DNA of 64,000 nt from VRUE01 sp963748075 (GTDB lineage: Bacteria > Actinomycetota > Thermoleophilia > Solirubrobacterales > 70-9). The notes beneath the pieces are model-generated. The model saw only the letters and a program-made list of their open reading frames with translations. It was not told the origin of the DNA and searched no databases. Position numbers and translations under genes: made by a program. Location of the stretch: positions 1-64,000 of the forward strand of contig CAVVHQ010000029.1 in NCBI GenBank assembly GCA_963748075.1, given 5' to 3'. Each line of letters begins with the position of its first letter. The stretch's first letter is position 1. Positions 26,118 to 35,687 of the stretch are shown here, in pieces.

Positions 26118-26795
26118 CTACTCGGGATCTTTTTCGAGCTGCTCTGCCCTGGCCCGACTCTGCTCGGCGCGCCAGCTGCGCACCCGCTCGTGGTCGCCGG
26201 AGACCAGCACCTCGGGCACCTGCCAGCCCCGGTAGCTGGCGGGACGCGTGTAGTGCGGGTACTCGGGCGCCCCCTCGAGCACCGGGCTGAATGACTCCTC
26301 CACTGCGCTGCGTGCGTCCCCCAGCGCGCCGGGGAGCTTCCGCATCACCACGTCGGCGAGCACCATCGCCGGCAGCTCCCCGCCGGCCAGCACATACCGG
26401 CCGATCGAGACCTCGTCGTCGGCCAAGTGCGCATGAACCCGCTCGTCGAACCCCTCGTAGCGCCCGCAGAGAAGCGTCAGGTGATGCTCCCGGGTCAGCT
26501 CGTCGGCCAGCTCGTCGTCGAGCAGCCGCCCGGTGGGCGAGAGCAGCACGACCCTCGGGTTCTCGCCGTTCGCGTAGGCGGCCTGCAGCGCCGCGTCGAC
26601 CACGTCGACCCGCAGCACCATCCCCGCCCCGCCCCCGTAGGGCGCATCGTCGACCTGTCCCGCCCCCAGCGGGGTCGTATCCCGATAGTTGAAGAGCCGC
26701 AGCTCGTGCTTCTGAGCCAGCGCGTTCTGAACCGACCGCTGCGACCCGAACCACTCAAACGCCTCCGGGAAGAGCGTGAAGATGTCGAGCTTCAA
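26118..26795 (-). CDS. trmD: tRNA (guanine37-N1)-methyltransferase
   Basis: A 225-residue SPOUT methyltransferase that makes m1G37 next to the anticodon. Visible motifs are LDIFTLFPEAFEWF at the start, YGGGAGMVLRVDVVDAAL, VVLLSPTGRLLDDELADEL, LLCGRYEGFDERV (knot) and DEVSIGRYVLAGGELPAMVL, with the C-terminal SPVLEGAPEYPHYTRP. Its TTG start overlaps the stop of the KH-domain gene. In most bacteria rimM lies between these two genes; it is absent here. The C-terminal domain is intact and length is close to normal. Confidence 0.95.
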   Translation of the reverse strand: MKLDIFTLFPEAFEWFGSQRSVQNALAQKHELRLFNYRDTTPLGAGQVDDAPYGGGAGMVLRVDVVDAALQAAYANGENPRVVLLSPTGRLLDDELADELTREHHLTLLCGRYEGFDERVHAHLADDEVSIGRYVLAGGELPAMVLADVVMRKLPGALGDARSAVEESFSPVLEGAPEYPHYTRPASYRGWQVPEVLVSGDHERVRSWRAEQSRARAEQLEKDPE

Positions 26796-27022
26796 TCGAG
26801 GATCTCGACGATCACGCGTCGGTCGAGTCGCACGGCGGCGGCCTTGGCGACGGTCCGGATCGCGTTGGCGATCCGCCCGCCTTTGCCGATCACCCGTCCC
26901 AGATCCTCCTCGGCGACGCTGATCTCGTAGATCAGGTCGCCGTCCTCTTCGAGCTCCTCGACCTCGACGGCCTCGCGGTCCTCGACCAGCGCCCTGACGA
27001 GGAACTCCAGCAGCTCGGTCAT
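26792..27022 (-). CDS. khpA: KH-domain RNA-binding protein KhpA
   Basis: A 76-residue single KH domain. The GxxG-type loop reads DLGRVIGKGGRIANAIRTV, which binds single-stranded RNA. Homologues (KhpA/YlqC) act with KhpB in cell-size control and RNA regulation in Gram-positive bacteria. The gene lies between rpsP and trmD as usual, with an 11-base gap after rpsP and a start/stop overlap with trmD. An acidic N-terminal stretch (EAVEVEELEEDGD) precedes the KH core. Confidence 0.92.
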   Translation of the reverse strand: MTELLEFLVRALVEDREAVEVEELEEDGDLIYEISVAEEDLGRVIGKGGRIANAIRTVAKAAAVRLDRRVIVEILD

Positions 27023-27033
27023 CGGCCGGCCAT

Positions 27034-27288
27034 CTAGGTGCCGGAGGCGGCGATGCCCTTGGTGCGCAGCAGCGTGGCGACCGTCTCGGAGGGCCGGGCC
27101 CCGTGCTCGAGCCAGTGCCGGGCGCGCTCCTCGTCGAGCTCGATGGTCGAGGGCTCGGTCTGCGGGTTGTAGCGGCCGATCGTCTCGATCGTGCGCCCGT
27201 CGCGCGGCGAGCGTTTGTCGGCGACGACGATCCGCCACATCGGGTTCTTCTTCGAGCCCACCCTTCTCAGTCTGATTCGCACTGCCAT
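27034..27288 (-). CDS. rpsP: Ribosomal protein S16
   Basis: An 84-residue small-subunit protein needed for 30S assembly. The sequence opens MAVRIRLRRVGSKKNPMWRI and continues VVADKRSPRDGRTIETIGRYNP, both diagnostic of S16, with the later GARPSETVATLLRTKGI. It lies 14 bases after ffh and starts the translation-linked part of the cluster. Confidence 0.97.
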   Translation of the reverse strand: MAVRIRLRRVGSKKNPMWRIVVADKRSPRDGRTIETIGRYNPQTEPSTIELDEERARHWLEHGARPSETVATLLRTKGIAASGT

Positions 27289-27302
27289 AGCGGCCCGGCA
27301 GG

Positions 27303-28667
<1,365 letters not shown>

Positions 28668-28736
28668 CTCAGCGGAGCTTAGGGCAGCGCGGTAGAGCTA
28701 TGGCTCGCACAGCGGTTCAAATGACTACCGCCGCCG

Positions 28737-29735
28737 CTACTCGGCGAGCAGGGCGCGGGCGAAGTCGCCGGGGTCGAAGGGGCGCAGGTCCTCCAGCGCC
28801 TCGCCGGTGCCGATCAGCTTCACCGGCATGCCCAGCTCGCCGGCGATCGCCAGCACGATCCCTCCCTTGGCGGTGCCGTCCAGCTTGGTGAGGACGACGC
28901 CGTCGACCTCGACCGCCTCGGCGAACACCTTCGCCTGGCGCAACCCGTTCTGGCCGGTGGTCGCGTCGATCGAGATCAGCGTCTCGTGCGGCGCCTCGGG
29001 CATCTGCTTGGCGATCACCCGCCGCACCTTGGCCAGCTCCTCCATCAGGTTGCCCTGGGTGTGGAGGCGGCCGGCGGTGTCGACGATCACCACGTCGGCG
29101 CCGCGGGCGCGGGCGGCGGCGATCGCGTCGAAGGCGACCGCGCCGGGATCGCCGCCGGGGGCCGAGCGGACCAGCTCGGCGCCGGCCCGCTGCGCCCACT
29201 CGGCGAGCTGCTCGGAGGCGGCGGCGCGGTAGGTGTCGGCGGCGGCGAGGATCACCGAGAGGCCGAACTCCCTGGAGAGGTGCCAGGCGATCTTGCCGAT
29301 CGTCGTCGTCTTGCCCGTGCCGTTGACGCCGACCATCAGCAGCACCGCCGGCTCGCCGCTCAGGTCGATCGGCCCGCGCCCGGCCGAGGCGACCTCGGCG
29401 AGGATCTCGATCAGCCGGTCGCGGACCGCCTCGCCGTCTGCGGAGACGGCGCCGGCCTCGACCTCCCGCTCGAGCCGCTCGACCACCTCGGCGGTGGTCG
29501 GAGCGCCGACGTCGGCGAGGATCAGCGCCTCCTCGAGCCGCTCCCAGGTCTCTTCGTCGAGCTGGTCGAAGAGGCTGGCCGAGACCTCCTCGACCAGCGC
29601 CCGGCGGCTCTTCGAAAGGCTCTCGCGGAGCCGGCGGAAGACGCCGCGGCGTCCCTCCTCGCCTTCCGGCTCGGGCTCGGCCGACGCTGGCTCGCGCGCG
29701 CCGAGATCGAAGATCTCCTGCCAGGAGGTGCTCAC
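28737..29735 (-). CDS. ftsY: Signal recognition particle receptor FtsY
   Basis: A 332-residue SRP receptor. A short acidic N-terminal segment (PASAEPEPEGEEGRRG) replaces the long acidic A domain of E. coli. The N domain spans about 35-110 and the G domain follows with GVNGTGKTTTIGKIAWHL, DTYRAAASEQL, DTAGRLHTQGNLMEEL and LTKLDGTAKGG. The end LRPFDPGDFARALL matches the family. It starts 7 bases after the smc stop, so smc and ftsY should share a transcript. Confidence 0.97.
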   Translation of the reverse strand: MSTSWQEIFDLGAREPASAEPEPEGEEGRRGVFRRLRESLSKSRRALVEEVSASLFDQLDEETWERLEEALILADVGAPTTAEVVERLEREVEAGAVSADGEAVRDRLIEILAEVASAGRGPIDLSGEPAVLLMVGVNGTGKTTTIGKIAWHLSREFGLSVILAAADTYRAAASEQLAEWAQRAGAELVRSAPGGDPGAVAFDAIAAARARGADVVIVDTAGRLHTQGNLMEELAKVRRVIAKQMPEAPHETLISIDATTGQNGLRQAKVFAEAVEVDGVVLTKLDGTAKGGIVLAIAGELGMPVKLIGTGEALEDLRPFDPGDFARALLAE

Positions 29736-29742
29736 CGCAGGC

Positions 29743-32093
29743 TCAGGCCGCTTCGAGGGCTGGCGGACCCGAGGCGCCGCCGTCCGCCTCGGCCTCCGCT
29801 TCGCGCGGCAGGCGGCGGGAGACGACCCTGGTGACGCCGTCGCCGCCCATCGTCACGCCGTAGAGCACGTCGGCGGCGTCCATCGTCCGTTTCTGGTGGG
29901 TGACGACGACGAACTGGGCGCGGCTCGAGAAGCGGCGGATCAGCTGCAGGAAGCGGTCGATGTTGGCGTCGTCCAGCGCCGCCTCGACCTCGTCGAGGAT
30001 GTAGAAGGGGCAGGGGCGGGCGAGGAAGACCGCGAAGACGAAGGCCAGCGCGACCAGCGACTTCTCGCCGCCGGAGAGCAGGGAAAGCTTGCGGGTCGAC
30101 TTGCCGGCCGGGGTGACCTCGATCTCCACGCCGAGCTCCTCGCGCTCCTCCCCGTCCCGGTCGGACTCGGGCTCCCCCCCTCCGGCGCGGCGTCCTCCGG
30201 GTCGCGCACCGGGTGCAACGCCACCCGGCGCAACCGCCCGCGTCCGCCGGGAAAGAGGTGCTCGACCATCTCCTCGAAGTTCTTCGCGGTCGCCTCGAAG
30301 GTCTGCTCGAAGGCGCGCCCGATCTCGCGATCGATGTCGCGGATCAGCGCCGCCAGCTCGTGCATCCCCCGCTCGGTGTCCTCGCGCTGGCGCTGCAGCG
30401 ACTCGACGTGCTCGCGGGCTTCCTCGTACTCCTGCTCGGCGAGCGGATTGACCGGGCCGATCTGGGCGCGGCGGCGCTCCAGCCGCCGCAGTCGCCGGTC
30501 GATCTCGCTCCGCTCCTCGTCGCTCAGCGCCTCGGTGGCCGGCTCGACCTCCGCGCCGAGCTGCTCGGCGATCGCCGCCAGCTCCCGGGCCGCCTCGGCG
30601 CGGCGGTCGCCGAGGTGAGCCGCCTCCACCTCGACCTCGGTCAGCCGGTCGGAGGTCGCATTCATCTCGACCTGAAGCTCGGACTCCCGCCGCGAGCAGG
30701 CGCGCATCTCCTCGGCGATCTCGTCGCCCGCGCCCTGCTCGCCGACCACCTTCGCTTCGATCCGCTCGACCCGGGCGAGAATCGCCGCTTCCGCCGCGCC
30801 GGCGGCGGCGGCCGCCGCGCGAACGTCGTCGAGCAGCCCCTCGCCGGTCGCGATCCGCTTGCGCAGCGCCTCGCGGTGGCGCTCGCCGAGCAGTCCCTCG
30901 GCGCGGCGGGCGTGCCGCGAGGCACGCTCGGCCCCGGCGCGGATCGACCCGAGCGCCGCTTCGCGCTCGGACTCGGCCGCCTCGGCGGAGCGGGCGACGG
31001 CGAAGCCCTCGGCGGCAGCGCCGAGCCCGGCCTCGATCTCGGCCAGCTCCTCCTCCAGCTTGCGGGCGCGCTGCGCGGGCGCGCGCTCGGTCGACCCCAG
31101 GTCGAGGGTGAGCGGCCCGAACTCGGCCCGCAGATCGTCCAGCGCCGCCGCCAGCTCGGTCTCGCGGTCGCCGAGGGCGATCGCCCGCACGGCGATCCGC
31201 TGCTGCTCGCCGCGCAGCCTGGTAAGCAGGCCCCAGGCCTGGGTGCGTTCGCGGTCGCGGGCCGCGAAGCGCTCCTCGGCGGCGCGGCGGCGCTCGCTCA
31301 CCTCGGACAGGCGCTGCTCGATCGTCGCTCGCTCGGCGCGCGCCCTCTCGACCGCCTGCTCCGCCGCCTCCGCCCGATCGGCGCCGAAGCGCAGCTCCTC
31401 GGCAACCAGCCGGCCGCGCAGCTCGAGCTCCTCGCGCTCGATCCTCGCCCCCAGCTCGGCCGCCTGCGCCTGGCGCTTCAGCGGCCGCAGGTGGGTGCGC
31501 GCCTCGCGCTCGACGTCAAGCGCGCGGTCGAGGTTGTCGCGTGCCGTGCGCAGCTTCAGCTCGGCCCGGCGGCGGCGCTTGCGGTGCTTGCCGAGGCCGG
31601 CAGCCTCCTCGACCAGGAGCCGCCGCTCGCGCGGTTTGGAATGGACGATCGACTCGACCCGGCCCTGGCTGATCACCGAGTGCATCTCCCGTCCCAGGTT
31701 GGTGTCGGAGAGGACCTCGACCACGTCGACGAGGCGGCAGCGGGCGCCGTTCAACCGGTAGACGCCGTCGCCGGCGCGATCGAGCCGGCGCTGGATCGAG
31801 ATCTCCGAGAGCTCGCTCGCGGCGCGCCCCTCGGAGTTGTCGATCACCACCTCGACCTCGGCGGCGCGGCGCCGGCCGACGCCCTCCCCGCCGGCCGAGA
31901 TCACGTCCTGCATCGAGGCGCCGCGAACCGCCGCCGGGCTCTGCTCGCCGAGCGCCCAGAGCACCGCGTCCGTGATGTTCGACTTGCCGGAGCCGTTGGG
32001 GCCGACGATCACGCTGACCCCCGGCGAGAACTCCAGCCGGGTGCGCTCGGGGAAGGACTTGAACCCCTTCATCTCGATCGATCTCAGATACAT
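29743..32093 (-). CDS. smc: Chromosome segregation ATPase SMC, hinge not seen, frameshifted
   Basis: The N-terminal head has Walker A (GPNGSGKSNITDAVLWALG) and the Q-loop region. The C-terminal head, in another frame, has the signature LSLLSGGEKSLVALAF, Walker B FYILDEVEAALDDAN and the VVTHQKRTM switch. The frames meet near a run of seven G at 30174-30180 (as C on the plus strand); one extra G joins them. The joined product is only about 783 residues against about 1,150-1,190 for typical SMC. The coiled-coil region of some 330 residues shows no hinge-like globular stretch. It overlaps rnc by 10 bases and precedes ftsY, the usual order. The frameshift may be a sequencing error; the missing hinge does not depend on it. 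Confidence 0.85.
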
Positions 32094-32815
32094 CTCTCGT
32101 CCTCGGTCCCGAAAACTGGCGCTTCAGTCGGACGCGACCCGGCCCCGAGGCGCTTCAGCGCCTCGTCGGCAGCCATCTGCTCCGCCGCCTTCTTGCTCCG
32201 GCCGGCGCCCGTACCCATCCGCTCCGCGTCGACGACCGCCTCGACCTCGAAGGTCCGCCGGTGGGCGGGGCCGGATTCGCCTATCACCGCGTAGCTTACG
32301 CGCGCCTTGCGGCGGGCGAGCAGCTCCTGGAGAGCCGACTTCGCGTCGACCCGGGCCTCTGTCGCGTACTCGACCTGGGCGGCGAAGGCCTCGGCCACCG
32401 CGGGAGCGACGCGCTCGAAGCCGAAGGCGACGAAGCAGGCGCCGATCAGCGCCTCGGTGACCTCCGGCAGCGGCCGCGAACCGGACAGCAGCACCTCCGC
32501 CGGGATCGCTTCCTCAGCATGCGGCTCGGCCTCGCGCAGCATCGCCGGGACGCCCAGCTCGCGCCCGACCTCGGCGCAGGAGGCGCCGCTCACGGCGTGG
32601 TTGTGGATCTTGGTGAGGCCGCCGGCGTCCACCTCCGGGAAGCGCTCGTAGAGGTCGCCGGCGATCGCCAGGGCGAGCACGCTGTCGCCGAGGTAGGCGA
32701 GCCGTTCGTAGGACTCGGGCTGCTCCTCGGTCCAGGAGGAGTGGGTGAGCGCGCGGCGCCGCAGGTCGTCGGGCAGCTCCCCGAGCAGCGCCGCGAGCGT
32801 CTCGGCGCTCACCAC
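32084..32815 (-). CDS. rnc: Ribonuclease III, variant active site
   Basis: A 243-residue double-strand RNA endonuclease with a catalytic domain (about 1-150) and a C-terminal dsRNA-binding domain (about 155-228, ending GAGRSKKAAEQMAADEALKRL). The signature reads YERLAYLGDSVLAL where most have ERLEFLGD. Aligned to E. coli, E38, D45 and E117 are kept, E41 and E65 are Ala, and D114 is Glu. The start is one of two adjacent GTG codons. It follows a family 2 repeat whose end supplies the GAGG of its ribosome binding site. I recall similar signatures in related actinobacteria, so this may be a lineage form rather than decay. Confidence 0.92.
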   Translation of the reverse strand: MVSAETLAALLGELPDDLRRRALTHSSWTEEQPESYERLAYLGDSVLALAIAGDLYERFPEVDAGGLTKIHNHAVSGASCAEVGRELGVPAMLREAEPHAEEAIPAEVLLSGSRPLPEVTEALIGACFVAFGFERVAPAVAEAFAAQVEYATEARVDAKSALQELLARRKARVSYAVIGESGPAHRRTFEVEAVVDAERMGTGAGRSKKAAEQMAADEALKRLGAGSRPTEAPVFGTEDERCI

Positions 32816-32819
32816 ATCG

Positions 32820-32879
32820 CCTCGCGCTTCGCTCCCGGCGCGAAGAACCAGATATGCACGCTTGCTCGCTCCGCGCTCA
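32820..32879 (-). repeat. Family 2 post-stop element, copy 1
   Basis: Read on the minus strand, a 60-base element begins with the TGA stop of acpP (TGAGCGCGGAGCGAGCAAGC) and ends GAGCGAAGCGCGAGG, four bases before the rnc start. It matches 54515-54574 at 55 of 60 positions. It thus joins two genes, providing the stop context of one and the ribosome binding site of the next. Confidence 0.75.
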
Positions 32880-33122
32880 AGCCGGGGCGTGCTCCAGGAC
32901 GAAGGAGACCGCGTCGCCGACCGTCTCGATCTCCGCCGCCTGCTCCTCGGAGACCGAGATCCCGTAGCGATCCTCCAGCTCCATGACCAGCTCGTAGAGG
33001 TCGAGCGAGTCGGCGTCGAGGTCCTGCTTGAAACGGGTGTCCTCGCCGATCGCGGCGGCGCCGACCTCGAGCTCCTCGGCCAGGTGGTCGCGGACCAGCT
33101 CGAACACCTCGTCTCTGTTCAT
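32877..33122 (-). CDS. acpP: Acyl carrier protein
   Basis: An 81-residue acidic helical carrier protein for fatty-acid synthesis. The phosphopantetheine site is S39 in DLDADSLDLYEL. The rest (MNRDEVFELVRDHLAEEL, GISVSEEQAAEIETVGDAV) matches bacterial ACP. It lies between plsX and rnc, the common fab-cluster location, with a 13-base gap after plsX. Its stop codon is the first base triplet of a family 2 repeat. Confidence 0.96.
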   Translation of the reverse strand: MNRDEVFELVRDHLAEELEVGAAAIGEDTRFKQDLDADSLDLYELVMELEDRYGISVSEEQAAEIETVGDAVSFVLEHAPA

Positions 33123-33135
33123 GCCCGACTTCCTA

Positions 33136-34164
33136 TCACGCCCCCGGCTCGGCGGCGAGCGAACCGCGCGTGGCGCCCCCCTCCGCGAGCAGCGCGGTGG
33201 TGCGCCCCAGCGCGTCGACCTCGACGCAGCGCGCCGCCAGCCGCACCGCGTTGGCGATCCCCTCGGCGCCGGCGCTGCCGTGGCCTACCACGGCGATCCC
33301 GCGCAGGCCGAGCAGGATCGCGCCACCGGTCGTATCGGGGTGCAGCTCGCGCCGCAGCCCGCCCAGCGCCGGGCGCATCAGCAGGCCGCCGAGGGCGGCG
33401 AGCGGCTTGGAGCGAGCGGCGTCGCGGATCGCCGCGGTGACGGTGCGCGCCGTGCCCTCCATCAGCTTCAGCGCGACGTTGCCGGTGAAGCCGTCCGTGA
33501 CGACCACGTCAGCCGCGCCGGCGGGCAGATCGCCCCCCTCGACGTTGCCGGCGAACTCGATGCCGCTCGCCTCGCTGAGGATCGCGTGGGCGGCGACCGC
33601 CTCCTCCCTCCCCTTGCCGGCCTCCTCGCCGACCGAGAGCAGCCCGACGCGGGGCCGCTGGGCCCCGAGCACCGCCTCGCTGAAGGCGGCGCCGAGGAAG
33701 GCGAACTGCACGAGGTGCTGGGCGCGCACCTCGACGTTGGCGCCGACGTCGAGGAAGAGGACCGGCTTGCCGGGCACCGGGAGCTGTACGGCGAGGGCCG
33801 GCCGCTGCACGCCCCTGAGGCGGCGCAGGCCGAACGTGGCCGCGGCCATCGTCGCCCCGGTCGAGCCGGGGCTGGCCATCGCGTCGGCCTCGCCGGCGGC
33901 GACCGCGGCGGCGGCGCGGACCACCGAGGCCTCCTTCCTGGCGCGCACCGCGGGGACCGGGTCCTCGTCGTTGCGGATCCATTCCGTGGTCGGCACGACC
34001 TCGATCCCATCGACCCGGTCGAGGCCAAGCCCGCCCTCCGGACCGAAGACCCGCAGCCGGATCCCGTCGGCCGCCGCCATCCGGGCGCCCTCGGCAAGCG
34101 CCTCGAAGCCCCGCTCGGCGCCGAAGCCGTCGAGGGCGACGGTCACGCCGCGCCCCGCCTGCAT
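33136..34164 (-). CDS. plsX: Phosphate acyltransferase PlsX
   Basis: A 342-residue enzyme that moves acyl groups from acyl-ACP to phosphate, giving acyl-phosphate for phospholipid synthesis. Motifs include VTVALDGFGAERGFEALAEG at the start (where DxMGGD is more usual), SPGSTGATMAAATFGLRRL, VLFLDVGANVEVRAQHLVQF and VVVTDGFTGNVALKLMEGTA. The N-terminal ALDGFGAE deviates from the typical ALDAMGGD. It sits between rpmF (2 bases upstream) and acpP as in many bacteria. Confidence 0.95.
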   Translation of the reverse strand: MQAGRGVTVALDGFGAERGFEALAEGARMAAADGIRLRVFGPEGGLGLDRVDGIEVVPTTEWIRNDEDPVPAVRARKEASVVRAAAAVAAGEADAMASPGSTGATMAAATFGLRRLRGVQRPALAVQLPVPGKPVLFLDVGANVEVRAQHLVQFAFLGAAFSEAVLGAQRPRVGLLSVGEEAGKGREEAVAAHAILSEASGIEFAGNVEGGDLPAGAADVVVTDGFTGNVALKLMEGTARTVTAAIRDAARSKPLAALGGLLMRPALGGLRRELHPDTTGGAILLGLRGIAVVGHGSAGAEGIANAVRLAARCVEVDALGRTTALLAEGGATRGSLAAEPGA

Positions 34165-34166
34165 CG

Positions 34167-34379
34167 CTACTCGCTATCGGGGGTGGGGCCGGCCGGCTCG
34201 GCCATCGTGTGCTCGATCACCTCGCGCCCGGCGTAGGTGCCGCAGGTCGGGCAGACGCGGTGCGGCAGCCGCGGGCTGTGGCAGCGCGGGCAGAGGTTGA
34301 GCCGTGGCTTGGCGGCCTTGTGATTGGCGCGCCGCTTGTCGCGGCGGGCGGTCGACGTTCTCTTCTTGGGGACGGCCAT
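34167..34379 (-). CDS. rpmF: Ribosomal protein L32, zinc-binding form
   Basis: A 70-residue large-subunit protein starting MAVPKKRTSTARRDKRRA. Four cysteines (C30, C33, C43, C46 in NLCPRCH and RVCPTCG) make the zinc-ribbon form, as opposed to the cysteine-free paralogue expressed under zinc starvation. It lies 2 bases before plsX. Its usual upstream partner yceD is not adjacent: an IS element and a methyltransferase gene lie between, and yceD is inverted. Confidence 0.96.
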   Translation of the reverse strand: MAVPKKRTSTARRDKRRANHKAAKPRLNLCPRCHSPRLPHRVCPTCGTYAGREVIEHTMAEPAGPTPDSE

Positions 34380-34408
34380 CGGGGGCGGAATGGTAGCGGG
34401 CACAGACG

Positions 34409-34433
34409 GAGAGGGGGGTCGGGTACCCCTCTC
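34409..34433. repeat. Hairpin upstream of rpmF
   Basis: GAGAGGGG (34409-34416) pairs perfectly with CCCCTCTC (34426-34433) around a 9-base loop. It sits about 30 bases upstream of rpmF on the minus strand. No T-run follows. It could be a roadblock to read-through from the upstream transposase or part of the rpmF leader. Confidence 0.4.
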
Positions 34434-34440
34434 GGTCGTA

Positions 34441-34554
34441 GCCGAGCGTCGGGTGCCCCTCACGCTCAACTTTTTCCGAAGACAGTCAGCGGCCGTCCGC
34501 GAGCCGCCCTTCGGAAAAAGTACAAGCCGCTTGGTGCGTACCGGGTTGGCTCCA
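34441..34554. repeat. Left inverted arm carrying an inserted family 3 element
   Basis: Bases 34441-34462 (GCCGAGCGTCGGGTGCCCCT CA) plus 34524-34554 (AAGCCGCTTGGTGCGTACC then GGGTTGGCTCCA) match the complement of 35688-35739 with only two or three differences. The 61 bases between the two parts are the family 3 hairpin, absent from the right arm. The two arms bracket the IS element in opposite orientation. Confidence 0.75.
34463..34523. repeat. Family 3 hairpin element, copy 1
   Basis: ACTTTTTCCGAAG (34469-34481) and CTTCGGAAAAAGT (34509-34521) form a perfect 13-base stem. Inside, GCGGC (34489-34493) pairs with GCCGC (34503-34507). The second copy is at 58711-58770 in reverse orientation. Comparison with the right arm at 35688-35739 shows this site with and without the element. 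Confidence 0.75.
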
Positions 34555-34593
34555 ACCCGATCACCGTGCGCTCGATTGGGACTTTGACCCCCC

Positions 34594-35579
34594 AGTGCGT
34601 ATACGGTTGACTCAGGCTGCTGCCTGATCTCGCCGTGAGATCTCTTCGTAGGTAGCGGGCTCGTGGGCGGCGCCCAGCCCCAGCAGCGTCTGGAAGGCGG
34701 CCATCGGGGTGCGCCGGCGGTTATGGCGGAACACGTACTCGTCGAGGTAGACCGGAAGATGCTCCTTGGAGACACTGCGGTGGGTGCCCAGCATCCAGGC
34801 CTTGAGGTTGGAGATCGCCCGATGTGCGCGCGGCAGGAAAGGCTCCTCGCCAACCCCGGCGCGCTGGCTGCGGGGGCGGTGGTCATAGCCTTCGGCCGCG
34901 AGGCCGTTGTAGCCCTTCCAGCCGTCGGTGTGGACGATCGACCCGGGTGCCGTCGTCGCCTTCACGAAGGCTCCCAGGGTCGGCTTCGCGGCATCCTCAA
35001 GCGGTGCCAGCCGCAGACGCCCGGAGCCCTGTCCCCGCACCTCCACGGCGACGCCGACAAGGGTCTTGGGCCCCGGCGCGCGGCCCTGCTTTCCCGGCTC
35101 TACGCCGCCGATCCAGCACTCGTCGATCTCGACCTCTCCCCGCAGCGGGGAGCGCTCGGGGGCGACCATCGCCCGGCGCAGCTTCTGCAATATCAGCCAG
35201 GCGGTTTCGTAGCGCAGGCCGAGCTGGCGGGAGAGCTGCTTGGCGGAGATCCCGGGCTGGTGGGTGGCGACCAGGTAGGCGGCCCAAAACCACAGCCTCA
35301 GCGGCGTGCGGGTGCGGTGCATCACGGTGCCGGCGGTCACCGAGGTCTGCGCGTGGCAGGACGCGCACTCCCATAGGTGGCGGCGATCGAGCACCCAGGC
35401 CTGGCGCGACCCGCAGCATGGACAGACGAAGCCCTCCGGCCAGCGCGAAGCCGCCAGGTACTCCAGGCAGGCCTCATCGGTTGCGAAGCGCTCTTGGAAC
35501 TCCATGATCGTCCGCGGGAAGTCTGGCCGAGGCATCGGCCGACTGTAGAGCTCCTACCTGACGGAACCGTATATGCACC
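34594..35579 (-). mobile_element. IS1595-family insertion sequence, complete
   Basis: A 986-base element. The left end AGTGCGTATACGGTTGACTC and the complement of the right end GGTGCATATACGGTTCCGTC are imperfect terminal inverted repeats (18 of 23 positions). GACCCCCC is present directly outside both ends (34586-34593 and 35580-35587), an 8-base target duplication as expected for IS1595. One intact transposase gene fills it. The clean duplication and intact frame suggest a recent insertion. Confidence 0.88.
34612..35535 (-). CDS. IS1595-family (ISXO2-like) transposase
   Basis: A 307-residue transposase. The N-terminal zinc ribbon is FVCPCCGSRQAWVLDRRHLW followed by ECASCHAQTSVTAGTVMH, typical of IS1595. 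The ISXO2-like DDE domain follows, with the first aspartate in GEVEIDECWIGGVEPGKQG, a second in IVHTDGWKGYNGL, and the C-terminal acid near VYLDEYVFRHNRRR. All key residues appear present, so it is probably active. It lies inside complete inverted repeats and is codirectional with rpmF. Confidence 0.92.
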   Translation of the reverse strand: MPRPDFPRTIMEFQERFATDEACLEYLAASRWPEGFVCPCCGSRQAWVLDRRHLWECASCHAQTSVTAGTVMHRTRTPLRLWFWAAYLVATHQPGISAKQLSRQLGLRYETAWLILQKLRRAMVAPERSPLRGEVEIDECWIGGVEPGKQGRAPGPKTLVGVAVEVRGQGSGRLRLAPLEDAAKPTLGAFVKATTAPGSIVHTDGWKGYNGLAAEGYDHRPRSQRAGVGEEPFLPRAHRAISNLKAWMLGTHRSVSKEHLPVYLDEYVFRHNRRRTPMAAFQTLLGLGAAHEPATYEEISRRDQAAA

Positions 35580-35687
35580 GACCCCCCATAACGGGGGTAA
35601 AAGCTCCAGTCGGCTGAATCGGAGCCTCAGCCCGCCGCGTCGCTGCTTTGATCGGAGGCGACCTCCCAGGCGGAGCCGGGGGTGGCC

